Source: CAVSJJ01 sp963728395
GTDB taxonomy: Bacteria > Actinomycetota > Actinomycetes > Actinomycetales > Dermatophilaceae
Direction: 5' to 3'
Assembly (NCBI GenBank): GCA_963728395.1
Contig: CAVSJJ010000009.1
Coordinates: 62,001-126,000, forward strand
Length of the DNA stretch: 64,000 nucleotides
Program-made: the position numbers and the translations under genes
Notes under the pieces: model-generated
The model's input: the letters and a program-made list of their open reading frames with translations, nothing else
Databases searched by the model: none
Told to the model about the DNA's origin: nothing
In this document: positions 34,025-41,576 of the stretch, one piece after another
How positions within the stretch are numbered: the stretch's first letter is position 1
Layout: each line of letters starts with the position of its first letter

Positions 34025-34840
34025 TCAGCGGTCCTCGAGGACGGCGAGGTCGCGCTCGGCATACTGCCGGTGCCACCACTCCTCGCTGAGGATGGCGAGC
34101 AGGGCCCGCGAGACGGGGTAGCTGCGCGACTCGGGATAGCCGGGCTCGGTCACCGGCTCGCTCGAGGAGGCGAGGCGCTCGTCGGTGAGGGCGGCGAGGA
34201 CCCGAGCGACGGTGGCCATCCGCTCGGCCCGCAGGGCGAGCACCTCCTCCAGGGTCGGTCGCGCCTCCCGATCCCAGGGCACCTCGGGGATGTCGCCCAT
34301 CTCGTCGAACGGGAGGTCGAGCGGGTCCCAGGGGCTGGGGTCGCCGAGCAGCACGCGGCATACCCACGCATCGGTCGCGAAGACGAGGTGGCGGAGCGTC
34401 TCGATGAAGGACCACTCGTCACCGACCCGCTCGTGGAGGATCCCTGGCGCCCGCGACTCGAGGGCGCGGGCCCGCTCGACGGTCTCGGCCCAGAGCCCCT
34501 CGAGGACCGGCCAGGCCCCGCGGAAGCCGTCGGCCGTGGTCGGCTGAAGCAGAGCCCGCTCTGGGTGCCGCCGGATCAGCTCGGCCTCGACGTATGCCGT
34601 GACGTCCACTCCGTTGATCCACAGGCCCTCGACGTCGCCACTGATGTCGACGTCGACGAGCTCCGCCCCACGGATGCTCGTGTGGTGCAGGGCGGCGCCG
34701 CGGATGCGGGCCCGGGTGAGGTCGACCATTCGCAGGGTCGCGTCGGTGAGGTCGACGTCATCGAACGCGGCCCCGGTCAGGTCGACATGGTCGAGCGAGG
34801 CCCCGGTGAGGTCCGCGTTGCGGAGCTCCTTCGATGACAT
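34025..34840 (-). CDS. Pentapeptide-repeat / DinB fusion protein
   Basis: A 271-residue fusion. Residues 5-75 are about ten pentapeptide repeats of A(D/N)LXX type (LRNADLTGASLDHVDLTGAA onward). Residues 110-265 form a DinB-like four-helix bundle with His in ETLRHLVFATDAWV and SEEWWHRQYAERD. The pentapeptide part folds into a beta-helix; DinB domains bind metal or thiols. The pairing is known in a few actinobacterial proteins but has no assigned role. ATG 34840 precedes the repeats directly. It diverges from the WYL regulator, its likely controller. Confidence 0.88.
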   Translation of the reverse strand: MSSKELRNADLTGASLDHVDLTGAAFDDVDLTDATLRMVDLTRARIRGAALHHTSIRGAELVDVDISGDVEGLWINGVDVTAYVEAELIRRHPERALLQPTTADGFRGAWPVLEGLWAETVERARALESRAPGILHERVGDEWSFIETLRHLVFATDAWVCRVLLGDPSPWDPLDLPFDEMGDIPEVPWDREARPTLEEVLALRAERMATVARVLAALTDERLASSSEPVTEPGYPESRSYPVSRALLAILSEEWWHRQYAERDLAVLEDR

Positions 34841-34858
34841 GAGGCCACCGTAGGCTGC

Positions 34859-34883
34859 TTTGCGGACGGTTTCCTTCCGCGAA
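34859..34883. promoter_or_regulatory. Inverted repeat between DinB-fusion gene and WYL gene
   Basis: TTTGCGGA (34859-34866) and TTCCGCGAA (34875-34883) form an imperfect inverted repeat in the divergent gap. It is placed to control both genes, and the WYL regulator is the obvious candidate to bind it. Confidence 0.45.
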
Positions 34884-34907
34884 CCGGCGGCGACGGGAGT
34901 GGTGACG

Positions 34908-35918
34908 ATGTCGGTCTCCGAGACGAGCCCGACGGCCCGGGCCCTCCTCGCACTCGAGCTGGTCCAGAGCCGGCCGGGCATCACGGCCGAGCAGCTCGCG
35001 CAGCGGCTGGGGGTGTCGCCGCGGGCCGCCCGCCGCTATGTCGCCACCCTCCGCGAGGCCGGCATCCCCATCGCGTCGGTGAGCGGGCCCGCCGGCGGCT
35101 ACCGGCCGGGCCGCGGGCTGCGGCCGCCTCCGCTGCTCTTCACCGCGGACGAGGCGCTCGGCCTCGTCATGGCCGTCCTCGACGGTCATCACGACGCGGC
35201 CAGTGCGCAGGACCCGGTCGGCACCGCCCTCGGCAAGATCCTCCGGTCCCTCCCCGAGCCGGTCGCCGCCCAGGCGGAGGCGGTGCGACACCAGGCCGCG
35301 CCGGCGCCGGACCGTGGGGCCGCCCGTCCCCGCCCCGACCACACGGTGGCGCTCGTCGAGGCCTGTGCCGGGCGTCACCGGGTGCGGCTGTCCTACCGCT
35401 CCGAGGCCGGTGCCGACCTCGACCTCGAGGTGGACCCCTGGGCGGTCGTCGTCCGGCACAGCCGGTGGTACCTCCTGTGTCGCTCCGTGCGCGCCGACGC
35501 CGTCCGGGCCTACCGGGTCGACCGGGTCCGCTCCGTCGGCATCGTGGGCGACGGTGTCGCCCCGCCGACCGGCCTTGACCCCGTCTCGGCCCTCGAGGAG
35601 CATCTCGCCGCGGGCTGGGACCACGACGTCGAGGTCGTCATCGACGCGCCGCCGGAGCGGGCCCAGCGATGGGTTCCCCGGACTCTCGGCCGGCTCGAGG
35701 CGGCCGAGGGCGGAGGGACCCGACTCGTCGGCAGCACGAGCAACCCCGCGTGGTATGCCGAGGAGCTCGCCCGGGTGCCCGTCTCCTTCCGGGTGCTCGG
35801 GTCGCCGGCCGTCCGCGAGGCCGTCCGCGCGGCGGGCGCCCGGCTGCTGGCCGCGGGCGCCGAGGGTGCCGCGGGCGCCGAGGGATCTGGCGAACCGGAT
35901 CGCTCGCAGCACCGATGA
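34908..35918 (+). CDS. WYL-domain transcriptional regulator
   Basis: A 336-residue regulator. The N-terminal DeoR-type HTH covers about 8-60 (ITAEQLAQRLGVSPRAARRYVATL). The WYL domain (about 130-210) contains SRWYLLCRS for the W-Y-L triad and RAYRVDRVRSV, followed by a WCX domain. ATG 34908 has GGGAG upstream and avoids the longer start at 34860. Such proteins bind nucleic acid or nucleotide-like ligands and often control stress or defence genes. It diverges from the pentapeptide-DinB gene. The last 20 residues are an Ala/Gly-rich tail. Confidence 0.93.
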   Translation: MSVSETSPTARALLALELVQSRPGITAEQLAQRLGVSPRAARRYVATLREAGIPIASVSGPAGGYRPGRGLRPPPLLFTADEALGLVMAVLDGHHDAASAQDPVGTALGKILRSLPEPVAAQAEAVRHQAAPAPDRGAARPRPDHTVALVEACAGRHRVRLSYRSEAGADLDLEVDPWAVVVRHSRWYLLCRSVRADAVRAYRVDRVRSVGIVGDGVAPPTGLDPVSALEEHLAAGWDHDVEVVIDAPPERAQRWVPRTLGRLEAAEGGGTRLVGSTSNPAWYAEELARVPVSFRVLGSPAVREAVRAAGARLLAAGAEGAAGAEGSGEPDRSQHR

Positions 35919-35927
35919 ACCCGCCGA

Positions 35928-35982
35928 GGGGTGGCAATCCGTCCCTTCGGCACCCCCGGATGGGGCGTTTTCCCACCCCTGG
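35928..35982. repeat. Hairpin repeat, family D copy 2
   Basis: Matches the element at 33286 at both ends: GGGGTGGCAATC on the left, GGGGCG then CCACCCCTGG on the right. The outer GGGGTGG/CCACCCC arms pair; the inner parts have decayed. It lies between the WYL gene and the ClC remnant, again tail to tail. Confidence 0.65.
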
Positions 35983-35995
35983 CGGGGCGCAGCGG

Positions 35996-36816
35996 TCAGT
36001 GCCCGGCCGCTTCGGGGAGCCGGTCGCCCAGCGCCCTGAGCAGGAGGAAGCCGACGGCGACCCCGACGGTCACCGACCCGACGTGGGGCGGCTGGAGCAG
36101 CAGGAGAGTGATGAGGAGGACGGCGATCGGCTTGCACATCCGTACGGTCGCGGCGGCCGCCATCCCGGCGACGAGGACGACGGTCCCGGCCGCCCCGGGC
36201 TGCAGCGCCAGGGTCGCGACGCCGGCCGCCCCCCGACGAAGGCGAGCGGGAAGGAGATCCCGCCCTTCCACCCGCTCGCCAGGCAGAGCGAGAGGGCGAG
36301 AACCTTGGCGATGGCCAGCGCGACGAGCCTCCACCACGACCCGCCCTCCCCGAGCCGCGCCACGACCTCGAGCTCGTGATGACCCGAGAAGCGGACCGCG
36401 GGGACCGCGGCCGCCAGGAGGGCGAAGACGAGGGTTCCCGCCATCGTCTGGGCGACGAGGCCCGGCGCGCGGTGGACGAGCTCGACGAGCCGGGGGTGGG
36501 CGAGGAGGAACACGGCTCCGCCCAGGGCACCGGCCAGGCCCGGCAGGACGGCATACAGCAGGTCGGTGCCGTTCCCGAGAGCGGCGCGCTCCGGCAGGTG
36601 GACGACGAAGCCAGCGCCGGCCAGCAACCACCGCGTCCCGACGACGAAGCCGACGAGGCCACCGGTCGCGGCGAGGAACGCGAGCGCCTTGGGCGTGCCG
36701 AGCTCGTCGTCCTCGTAGGCCGCGGCACCGGGCGGCGACCCGAAGACGGCCGCGAGTGCCCCGGCCGCGCCGGCCTCACCGACGACGCGCTGCTCGGCAC
36801 GGGTCGTGCGACTCGC
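35996..36816 (-). pseudogene. Decayed ClC-type chloride channel (5' truncated, frameshifted)
   Basis: Two frames must be joined to read this. From 36816 the frame gives GEAGAAGALAAVFGSPPGAA, then LAGAGFVVHLPERAAL, then SLCLASGWKGGISFPLAFVG, all typical of a ClC chloride channel/antiporter. At the G6 run near 36230 the frame shifts by one to the 35996 frame, continuing GAAGVATLALQPGA, GMAAAATVRMCKPIAVLLIT, to the stop. Upstream, an in-frame TGA at 36817-36819 precedes any plausible start, and the N-terminal half of a ClC is missing. Both a truncation and a one-base deletion are therefore present. Confidence 0.8.
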
Positions 36817-36967
36817 TCACCCGCGACATCGTCGCACGCACGCGGGTCGCCGGTCACCCCGCTCCGGCGCCCGCCGAGGGTGGATCGGTCCGGCCGGCGA
36901 CGCCGACGGATCGGCCGTCCGTCTGGGGGATTTGGCTTTCGGTCGCACTTTATTTACACTCGGAGCC

Positions 36968-37696
36968 GTGAAAAATAAGGTGGACCCTCGTCGCGCCCCG
37001 GACGCACTCGGACCGTACCCGGCCGACCCGGTCCCGACGACCGGGGTCGGGCCGTCCCCGTCGCAGGCGGCCGTGCTCGCCGCCCTCCGCAGGGCCCCGG
37101 AGCCGCCCACCCTCGTCGGGCTCGCCACGTCGATGGGGCTGCACCCCAACACGGTCCGCGAGCACCTCATCGCCCTCGAGTCGGGCGGGCACGTCCACAA
37201 GGAGCGAGCGGAGCCGCAGGGTCGCGGCCGGCCCGCGTGGCGATACCGCCCGGCCGCGAGCACCGAGGGATCCGGGGGCGAGGAGTATGCCGCCCTGGCG
37301 GCCACGCTGGCCGCCGCCGTCGCCGAGGCGCCGGACGCCGCCGAGCGGGCAGCGGCGGCCGGCTGGTCCTGGGGCGAGGGCCTGGCACGCACCGGACCGC
37401 CCGTGTCGAAGGCCGGTGGACCCGCGATCCGCCGAGCCGTCGTCGACCTCCTCGACCGGCTCCGCTTCGCCCCGAGCGCCGACACGGAGGCGATCCGGCT
37501 CACCCGGTGTCCGCTGCTCGACGCGGCCCGGGACTACCCGGAGGTCGTCTGCAGCGTCCACGCGGGCATCATCCGCGGCGCCCTGCACACGTGGGGGGAC
37601 GAGGCGAGCGCGACCCGGCTCGTGCCGTTCGCCGAGCCGGGGGCCTGCGTCGTGCACCTCGAGCCCACGCCACCTCGCTCGCAGGCTCGCTCATGA
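36968..37696 (+). CDS. Winged-helix regulator with Cys/His motif, paralogue of the narK regulator
   Basis: A 242-residue regulator starting GTG 36968 (VKNKVDPRR). The winged helix is at about 30-90 (LVGLATSMGLHPNTVREHL), the DNA-binding signature matching the 895 gene. The C-terminal motif RCPLLDAARDYPEVVCSVHAGIIRG has two Cys and one His spaced as in that paralogue. An AT-rich patch with TTTATTTACAC lies directly upstream. Its TGA overlaps the ATG of the next gene (ATGA), so it heads the NirK operon. Control of nitrite/NO genes through an Fe-S or metal centre is inference. Confidence 0.85.
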   Translation: MKNKVDPRRAPDALGPYPADPVPTTGVGPSPSQAAVLAALRRAPEPPTLVGLATSMGLHPNTVREHLIALESGGHVHKERAEPQGRGRPAWRYRPAASTEGSGGEEYAALAATLAAAVAEAPDAAERAAAAGWSWGEGLARTGPPVSKAGGPAIRRAVVDLLDRLRFAPSADTEAIRLTRCPLLDAARDYPEVVCSVHAGIIRGALHTWGDEASATRLVPFAEPGACVVHLEPTPPRSQARS

Positions 37697-38847
37697 GCCC
37701 GCACCTGCCGGCCCCGGCCACCCCCGAGGCACCCCCGCGCACGGCGCCCTCGCGGACGGCGCCGGCGGCATACCGGACCCCCCCGCCGTTCCCCTGGCAC
37801 CGGGTGCCCTTCCTCGCCCTCGCCGCCCTGGCCCTCCTCGCCGGTCTCGACGCCGCGACCCTGCTCGTCGGCCTGCCCGCCCCGGTGACCGCGCAACGGC
37901 TCCCCGAGATCCACGGGCCCCTCATGGTGCTCGGCTTCGTCGGGACGCTCATCGCCCTCGAGCGGGCCGTGGCCCTGCGCCGCACCTGGGGCTTCGCCGC
38001 GCCCGCGCTCCTCGGCGTCGGGTCGATCGCCCTGCTCTCGCCGATCCCCCTGGGCTGGGGCCAGGCGCTCCTCGTGCTCGGGTCGATCGGGCTCGCGACG
38101 GTGTACGTGCCGCTGTGGCGCCGGCAGGAGGACGACGCCGTTCTCGTGCAGGGGGTCGGCGCGAGCCTGGCCGTCGGTGCGAGCGTGCTCTGGCTGCGCG
38201 GCGAAGAGATCCCCCGGCTGCTGCCGTGGCTCGTCGGCTTCGTCGTCCTCACCATCGCCGGCGAGCGGCTCGAGCTGGCCCGGCTGCACATCGACCGCCG
38301 CCGGGCCGGTTGGCTCGTCGCCCTGTCCGGCGCCCTCGTCGTCGCCACCGGGACCACCGCGGTCCGGCCCGACCTGTCCCCGCTGCTCGGGGCCGCCCTC
38401 CTCGGGCTCGTCGGCTGGCTCGCCGGCGCGGACGTCGCCCGACGCACGATCCGCTCCACCGGGCTGCCCCGCTACACCGCCGCCTGCCTGCTCCTCGGGT
38501 ACGGATGGCTGGCCGTCACCGGCGGGATCTGGCTGCTCCACGGCGAGGTGCTGACCGGGCCCGGATACGACGCGGCCGTCCACGCGACCTTCCTCGGCTT
38601 CACCATCTCGATGATCCTCGCCCACGCACCCGTCATCCTGCCCGCGATCCTCCGCCGCCCGCTCCCCTACCACCCCTCGATGGGGTGGGCCGCGGCCGCC
38701 CTCCACGGCTGCCTCGCCGTCCGGGTCTGGCTCGGCGACGCGCTCGGGTGGGCCGATGCCTGGCGCATGGGCGCGTTCGGCACCGTCCTCGCGCTGCTCG
38801 GCTTCGTCGCGGTGGCCGCCTGGTCGGCCACGAGGAGGCCCGCATGA
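37693..38847 (+). CDS. Polytopic membrane protein (NnrS-like), in nirK operon
   Basis: A 384-residue membrane protein with 11-12 hydrophobic helices after a Pro/Thr-rich 35-residue tail. RLPEIHGPLMVLGFVGTLIA has a membrane-embedded His, and HATFLGFTISMILAHAPVILPAI adds two more, as in NnrS-type heme/copper proteins linked to NO and nitrite stress. ATG 37693 overlaps the regulator's stop, and its own TGA overlaps the ATG of the nirK fusion. The NnrS similarity is from helix and His pattern only; a metal or heme membrane protein partner of NirK is the firmest statement. Confidence 0.7.
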   Translation: MSPHLPAPATPEAPPRTAPSRTAPAAYRTPPPFPWHRVPFLALAALALLAGLDAATLLVGLPAPVTAQRLPEIHGPLMVLGFVGTLIALERAVALRRTWGFAAPALLGVGSIALLSPIPLGWGQALLVLGSIGLATVYVPLWRRQEDDAVLVQGVGASLAVGASVLWLRGEEIPRLLPWLVGFVVLTIAGERLELARLHIDRRRAGWLVALSGALVVATGTTAVRPDLSPLLGAALLGLVGWLAGADVARRTIRSTGLPRYTAACLLLGYGWLAVTGGIWLLHGEVLTGPGYDAAVHATFLGFTISMILAHAPVILPAILRRPLPYHPSMGWAAAALHGCLAVRVWLGDALGWADAWRMGAFGTVLALLGFVAVAAWSATRRPA

Positions 38848-41543
38848 GCGCCCGCCCGACGACGATCGTCTCCGCCGCCCGCCGCGGGTTCTCCCCGCTG
38901 CGCGACCTGCCCGCCGCCGGGTGGCTGGCCGCCGCGGTGCTCGCCGCCGCCGTGCATCCGGTGTATGCCGTCCCACGCTGGCTGCTCATCCACCTCGTCG
39001 TCCTCGGCGCCGTCAGCCACTCGATCCTCGTGTGGAGCCAGCACTTCGCCGACACCCTCCTCCACACGCCGGTCGACGCCTCGACCGGTCGGCGCCGGAC
39101 CGTGCGGCTCGTTGTCCTCAACCTCGGTGCCGTCCTCGTCCTCGCCGGCGTCCTCGCCCCACTCTGGCCGCTCGTCGTCGTCGGCGCGAGCGGGGTCGCG
39201 TATGCCGCCGCCTGGCACGCGTTCTCCCTCGCCCGCCAGCTTCGCCGGGCCCTCGCCTCGCGGTTCGCGCTCGTCGTGCGCTACTACGTCGCTGCGGCGG
39301 CGCTGCTGCCCCTCGGTGCGCTGTTCGGCACCCAGCTCGCCACGGACCGGACGGGCGTGCCCGAGCAGCGTCTCGTCGTCGCCCACGTCCTGGTCAACGT
39401 CCTCGGCTGGGTCGGTCTGACCGTGCTCGGCACCCTCGTCACGTTGTGGCCGACGATGCTGCGGACCCGGATGGCCGACGGCGCCGAGCGGGCGGCCCGG
39501 CGGGCGCTGCCCGTGCTCGTGGCCGGTCTTCTCGTGGCCGTCGCCTCGGCCGTCGCCGGGGTGCTGACGGCCACGGCGGCCGGGGTCACGGCATACCTCC
39601 TCGGGGTGGTGCTGCTGGGCAGGCCGTTCGTCGTCACGCTCCGCGCGAAGCGGCCGTCGGCGTTCTCGACCTGGTCGGTCCTTGCCGCGGTCACCTGGCT
39701 CGTCGGCGTGGTCGGCTCGGTCGTCGTTCTCGTCGGCACCGCACCGACCTGGGAAGAGGCGGAGGAGCGGCTGCTGTGGGTCACGCCGGCCCTCGCCGCG
39801 GGGTTCGCCGGCCAGATCCTGCTCGGCGCGCTCTCCTACCTCCTTCCCGTCGCCCTCGGCGGCGGTCCCCGCGTGGCCCGTGCCACGAACGCGGCCATGG
39901 AGCGAGGTGGCGCCCTGCGCCTCGTGCTCGTCAACGGTGGGCTGCTCATCGCCCTCCTCCCGACGGGCGCCCGGCTCAGCCTCATCGGGTGGGGCCTCGT
40001 CCTCGCCGGCCTTGCCGGCTTCCTCGGCCTCGTCCTTGACGTGAGCCGGGTCGCCCGACGGGCCAAGGCCGCGGCGTCGGGTGGGGCACCCCTGCCGCCG
40101 CAGCCGGGGGCGGCGGTCTCCCCGCGCGCCACCGGGACCGACGAGACGAGCGGACGGACCCGGGCGTCCGCGCTGGGCGGGCTCGTCGTCCTCGCCCTGG
40201 CCGTGTCGGTCGGGGTCGGCGTCGGGTCGTCCTCGCCCGACGCGGCGGGAACGGTCGTTCCGACCGGCCGGACGACGCAGGTCGCCGTGACGGCCGAGGG
40301 CATGCGCTTCTCGCCGGGCACCGTCGAGGTCCCCGCCGGCAACCGCCTCGTCCTCACCGTGACCAACGCCGACTCCTCCCTCGTCCACGACCTCACCCTC
40401 GAGACGGGACGGACGACCGGCCTGCTCGACCCCGGTGGGTCGGCCCGGCTCGACGCGGGCGTCGTCGGTCGCGACCTCGACGGCTGGTGCTCCGTCGGCG
40501 GACACCGCCAGATGGGCATGGTGCTGCGCATCGTCGTCACCGGCGCCGCCACGACGACCGCCGCGACACCCGCCGTCGGGTCCCGCGCCACCGGGTCCGG
40601 GGATGTCGGGTCCGGGGACGTCGGGTCGGGAGACGTCGGATCGGGAGACGTCGGATCGGGCGACGCGACCTACGACCCGTCGGCGACCCCTGACCTCGAC
40701 CGGCCGGCATACCCTGCGGTCCTGCCGACCCTCGGGGCCGGAAGGGTCCATCGACTGACCCTCCCGATCGAGGAGGTGGAGCGCGAGGTCGCGCCCGGCG
40801 TCACCCAGCGGCTGTGGACCTTCGGCGGCGAGGCGCCCGGACCGACCCTGCACGGTCGGGTCGGCGACGTCTTCGACATCACCCTCGTCAACCACGCGTC
40901 GATGAGCCACTCGATCGACTTCCACGCCGGGCAGGTGGCGCCGGACGCCGTCATGCGGACCATCGCCCCTGGCGAGTCGCTGCACTATCGCTTCACGGCA
41001 ACGCACTCGGGCATCTGGCTCTACCACTGCTCGACGGCGCCGATGTCGGTGCACATCGCGAACGGGATGTTCGGGGCGGTCGTCATCGACCCGCCCGGGC
41101 TGGCCGCCGTCGACGAGGAGTACGTCATCGTCCAGTCCGAGCTGTACTTCGGTCCGCAGGGCGGCCCGGTGGATGCCGCCAAGGTCGCCGCCGAGCGGCC
41201 GGACGCGGTCGTCTTCAACGGCACGGCCCGCCAGTACGACGCCCATCCCCTGGCCGCCCGGGTCGGTGACCGGGTGCGGGTCTGGGTGCTCGATGCCGGA
41301 CCGAACCGCCCCACCGCATTCCACGTCGTCGGGGGACAGTTCGACACGGTGTTCGCCGAGGGGGCCTATCGGTTGCGCCGGGGCAACGCCGAGGACGGCG
41401 CGAGCCAGGCGCTGGGACTGCAGCCGGCCGAGGGCGGCTTCGTCGAGCTGTCCTTCCTCGAGGCGGGGCACTACCCGTTCGTGTCGCACCTCATGGTCGA
41501 CGCCGAGCGGGGCGCGCACGGCGTGTTCGACGTGCGGCCCTGA
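38844..41543 (+). CDS. nirK: Copper nitrite reductase (NirK type) fused to membrane domain and extra cupredoxin
   Basis: A 899-residue, three-part protein. Residues 1-430 contain about eleven hydrophobic helices. A cupredoxin spans about 475-567 with ligands His515, Cys549, His554 and Met557 or 559. A linker of five GSGDV-like repeats follows (about 584-608). The last part (about 640-899) is a two-domain nitrite reductase: HSIDFH gives His689, Asp692 and His694, YHCSTAPMSVH gives His728 and Cys729, FHVVGG gives His827, and FVSHLM gives His882. Type 1 and type 2 copper ligands are all present. It reduces nitrite to NO outside the membrane; the fused cupredoxin probably feeds electrons. Confidence 0.9.
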   Translation: MSARPTTIVSAARRGFSPLRDLPAAGWLAAAVLAAAVHPVYAVPRWLLIHLVVLGAVSHSILVWSQHFADTLLHTPVDASTGRRRTVRLVVLNLGAVLVLAGVLAPLWPLVVVGASGVAYAAAWHAFSLARQLRRALASRFALVVRYYVAAAALLPLGALFGTQLATDRTGVPEQRLVVAHVLVNVLGWVGLTVLGTLVTLWPTMLRTRMADGAERAARRALPVLVAGLLVAVASAVAGVLTATAAGVTAYLLGVVLLGRPFVVTLRAKRPSAFSTWSVLAAVTWLVGVVGSVVVLVGTAPTWEEAEERLLWVTPALAAGFAGQILLGALSYLLPVALGGGPRVARATNAAMERGGALRLVLVNGGLLIALLPTGARLSLIGWGLVLAGLAGFLGLVLDVSRVARRAKAAASGGAPLPPQPGAAVSPRATGTDETSGRTRASALGGLVVLALAVSVGVGVGSSSPDAAGTVVPTGRTTQVAVTAEGMRFSPGTVEVPAGNRLVLTVTNADSSLVHDLTLETGRTTGLLDPGGSARLDAGVVGRDLDGWCSVGGHRQMGMVLRIVVTGAATTTAATPAVGSRATGSGDVGSGDVGSGDVGSGDVGSGDATYDPSATPDLDRPAYPAVLPTLGAGRVHRLTLPIEEVEREVAPGVTQRLWTFGGEAPGPTLHGRVGDVFDITLVNHASMSHSIDFHAGQVAPDAVMRTIAPGESLHYRFTATHSGIWLYHCSTAPMSVHIANGMFGAVVIDPPGLAAVDEEYVIVQSELYFGPQGGPVDAAKVAAERPDAVVFNGTARQYDAHPLAARVGDRVRVWVLDAGPNRPTAFHVVGGQFDTVFAEGAYRLRRGNAEDGASQALGLQPAEGGFVELSFLEAGHYPFVSHLMVDAERGAHGVFDVRP
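40593..40667 (+). repeat. Five 15-base tandem repeats in the NirK linker
   Basis: Exactly 75 bases hold five in-frame copies of a 15-base unit of the type GGGTCCGGGGATGTC. Copies differ at a few third positions and encode GSGDV four times and GSGDA once. They form the flexible linker between the cupredoxin and the nitrite reductase. Such units can change in number by slippage. Confidence 0.9.
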
Positions 41544-41576
41544 GCCACCCCGCTCGGCGCCCGGGTCGGGCCGGCC

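Noticed and set aside
34758..36857. A 699-codon minus-strand open frame over the WYL gene and ClC remnant
   Set aside because: Its sequence is Arg/Pro/Ser-rich with no domain, and it runs across the clear WYL regulator on the other strand. The ClC helices are in the two other minus frames.
40593..40667. Tandem repeats considered as a CRISPR array
   Set aside because: The units are 15 bases, contiguous, in frame and have no spacers; they code a linker in NirK.
38667..41519. A 950-codon minus-strand open frame
   Set aside because: It is a shadow of the NnrS-like and NirK genes; its codon pattern is the mirror of the real frame and the product has no motifs.
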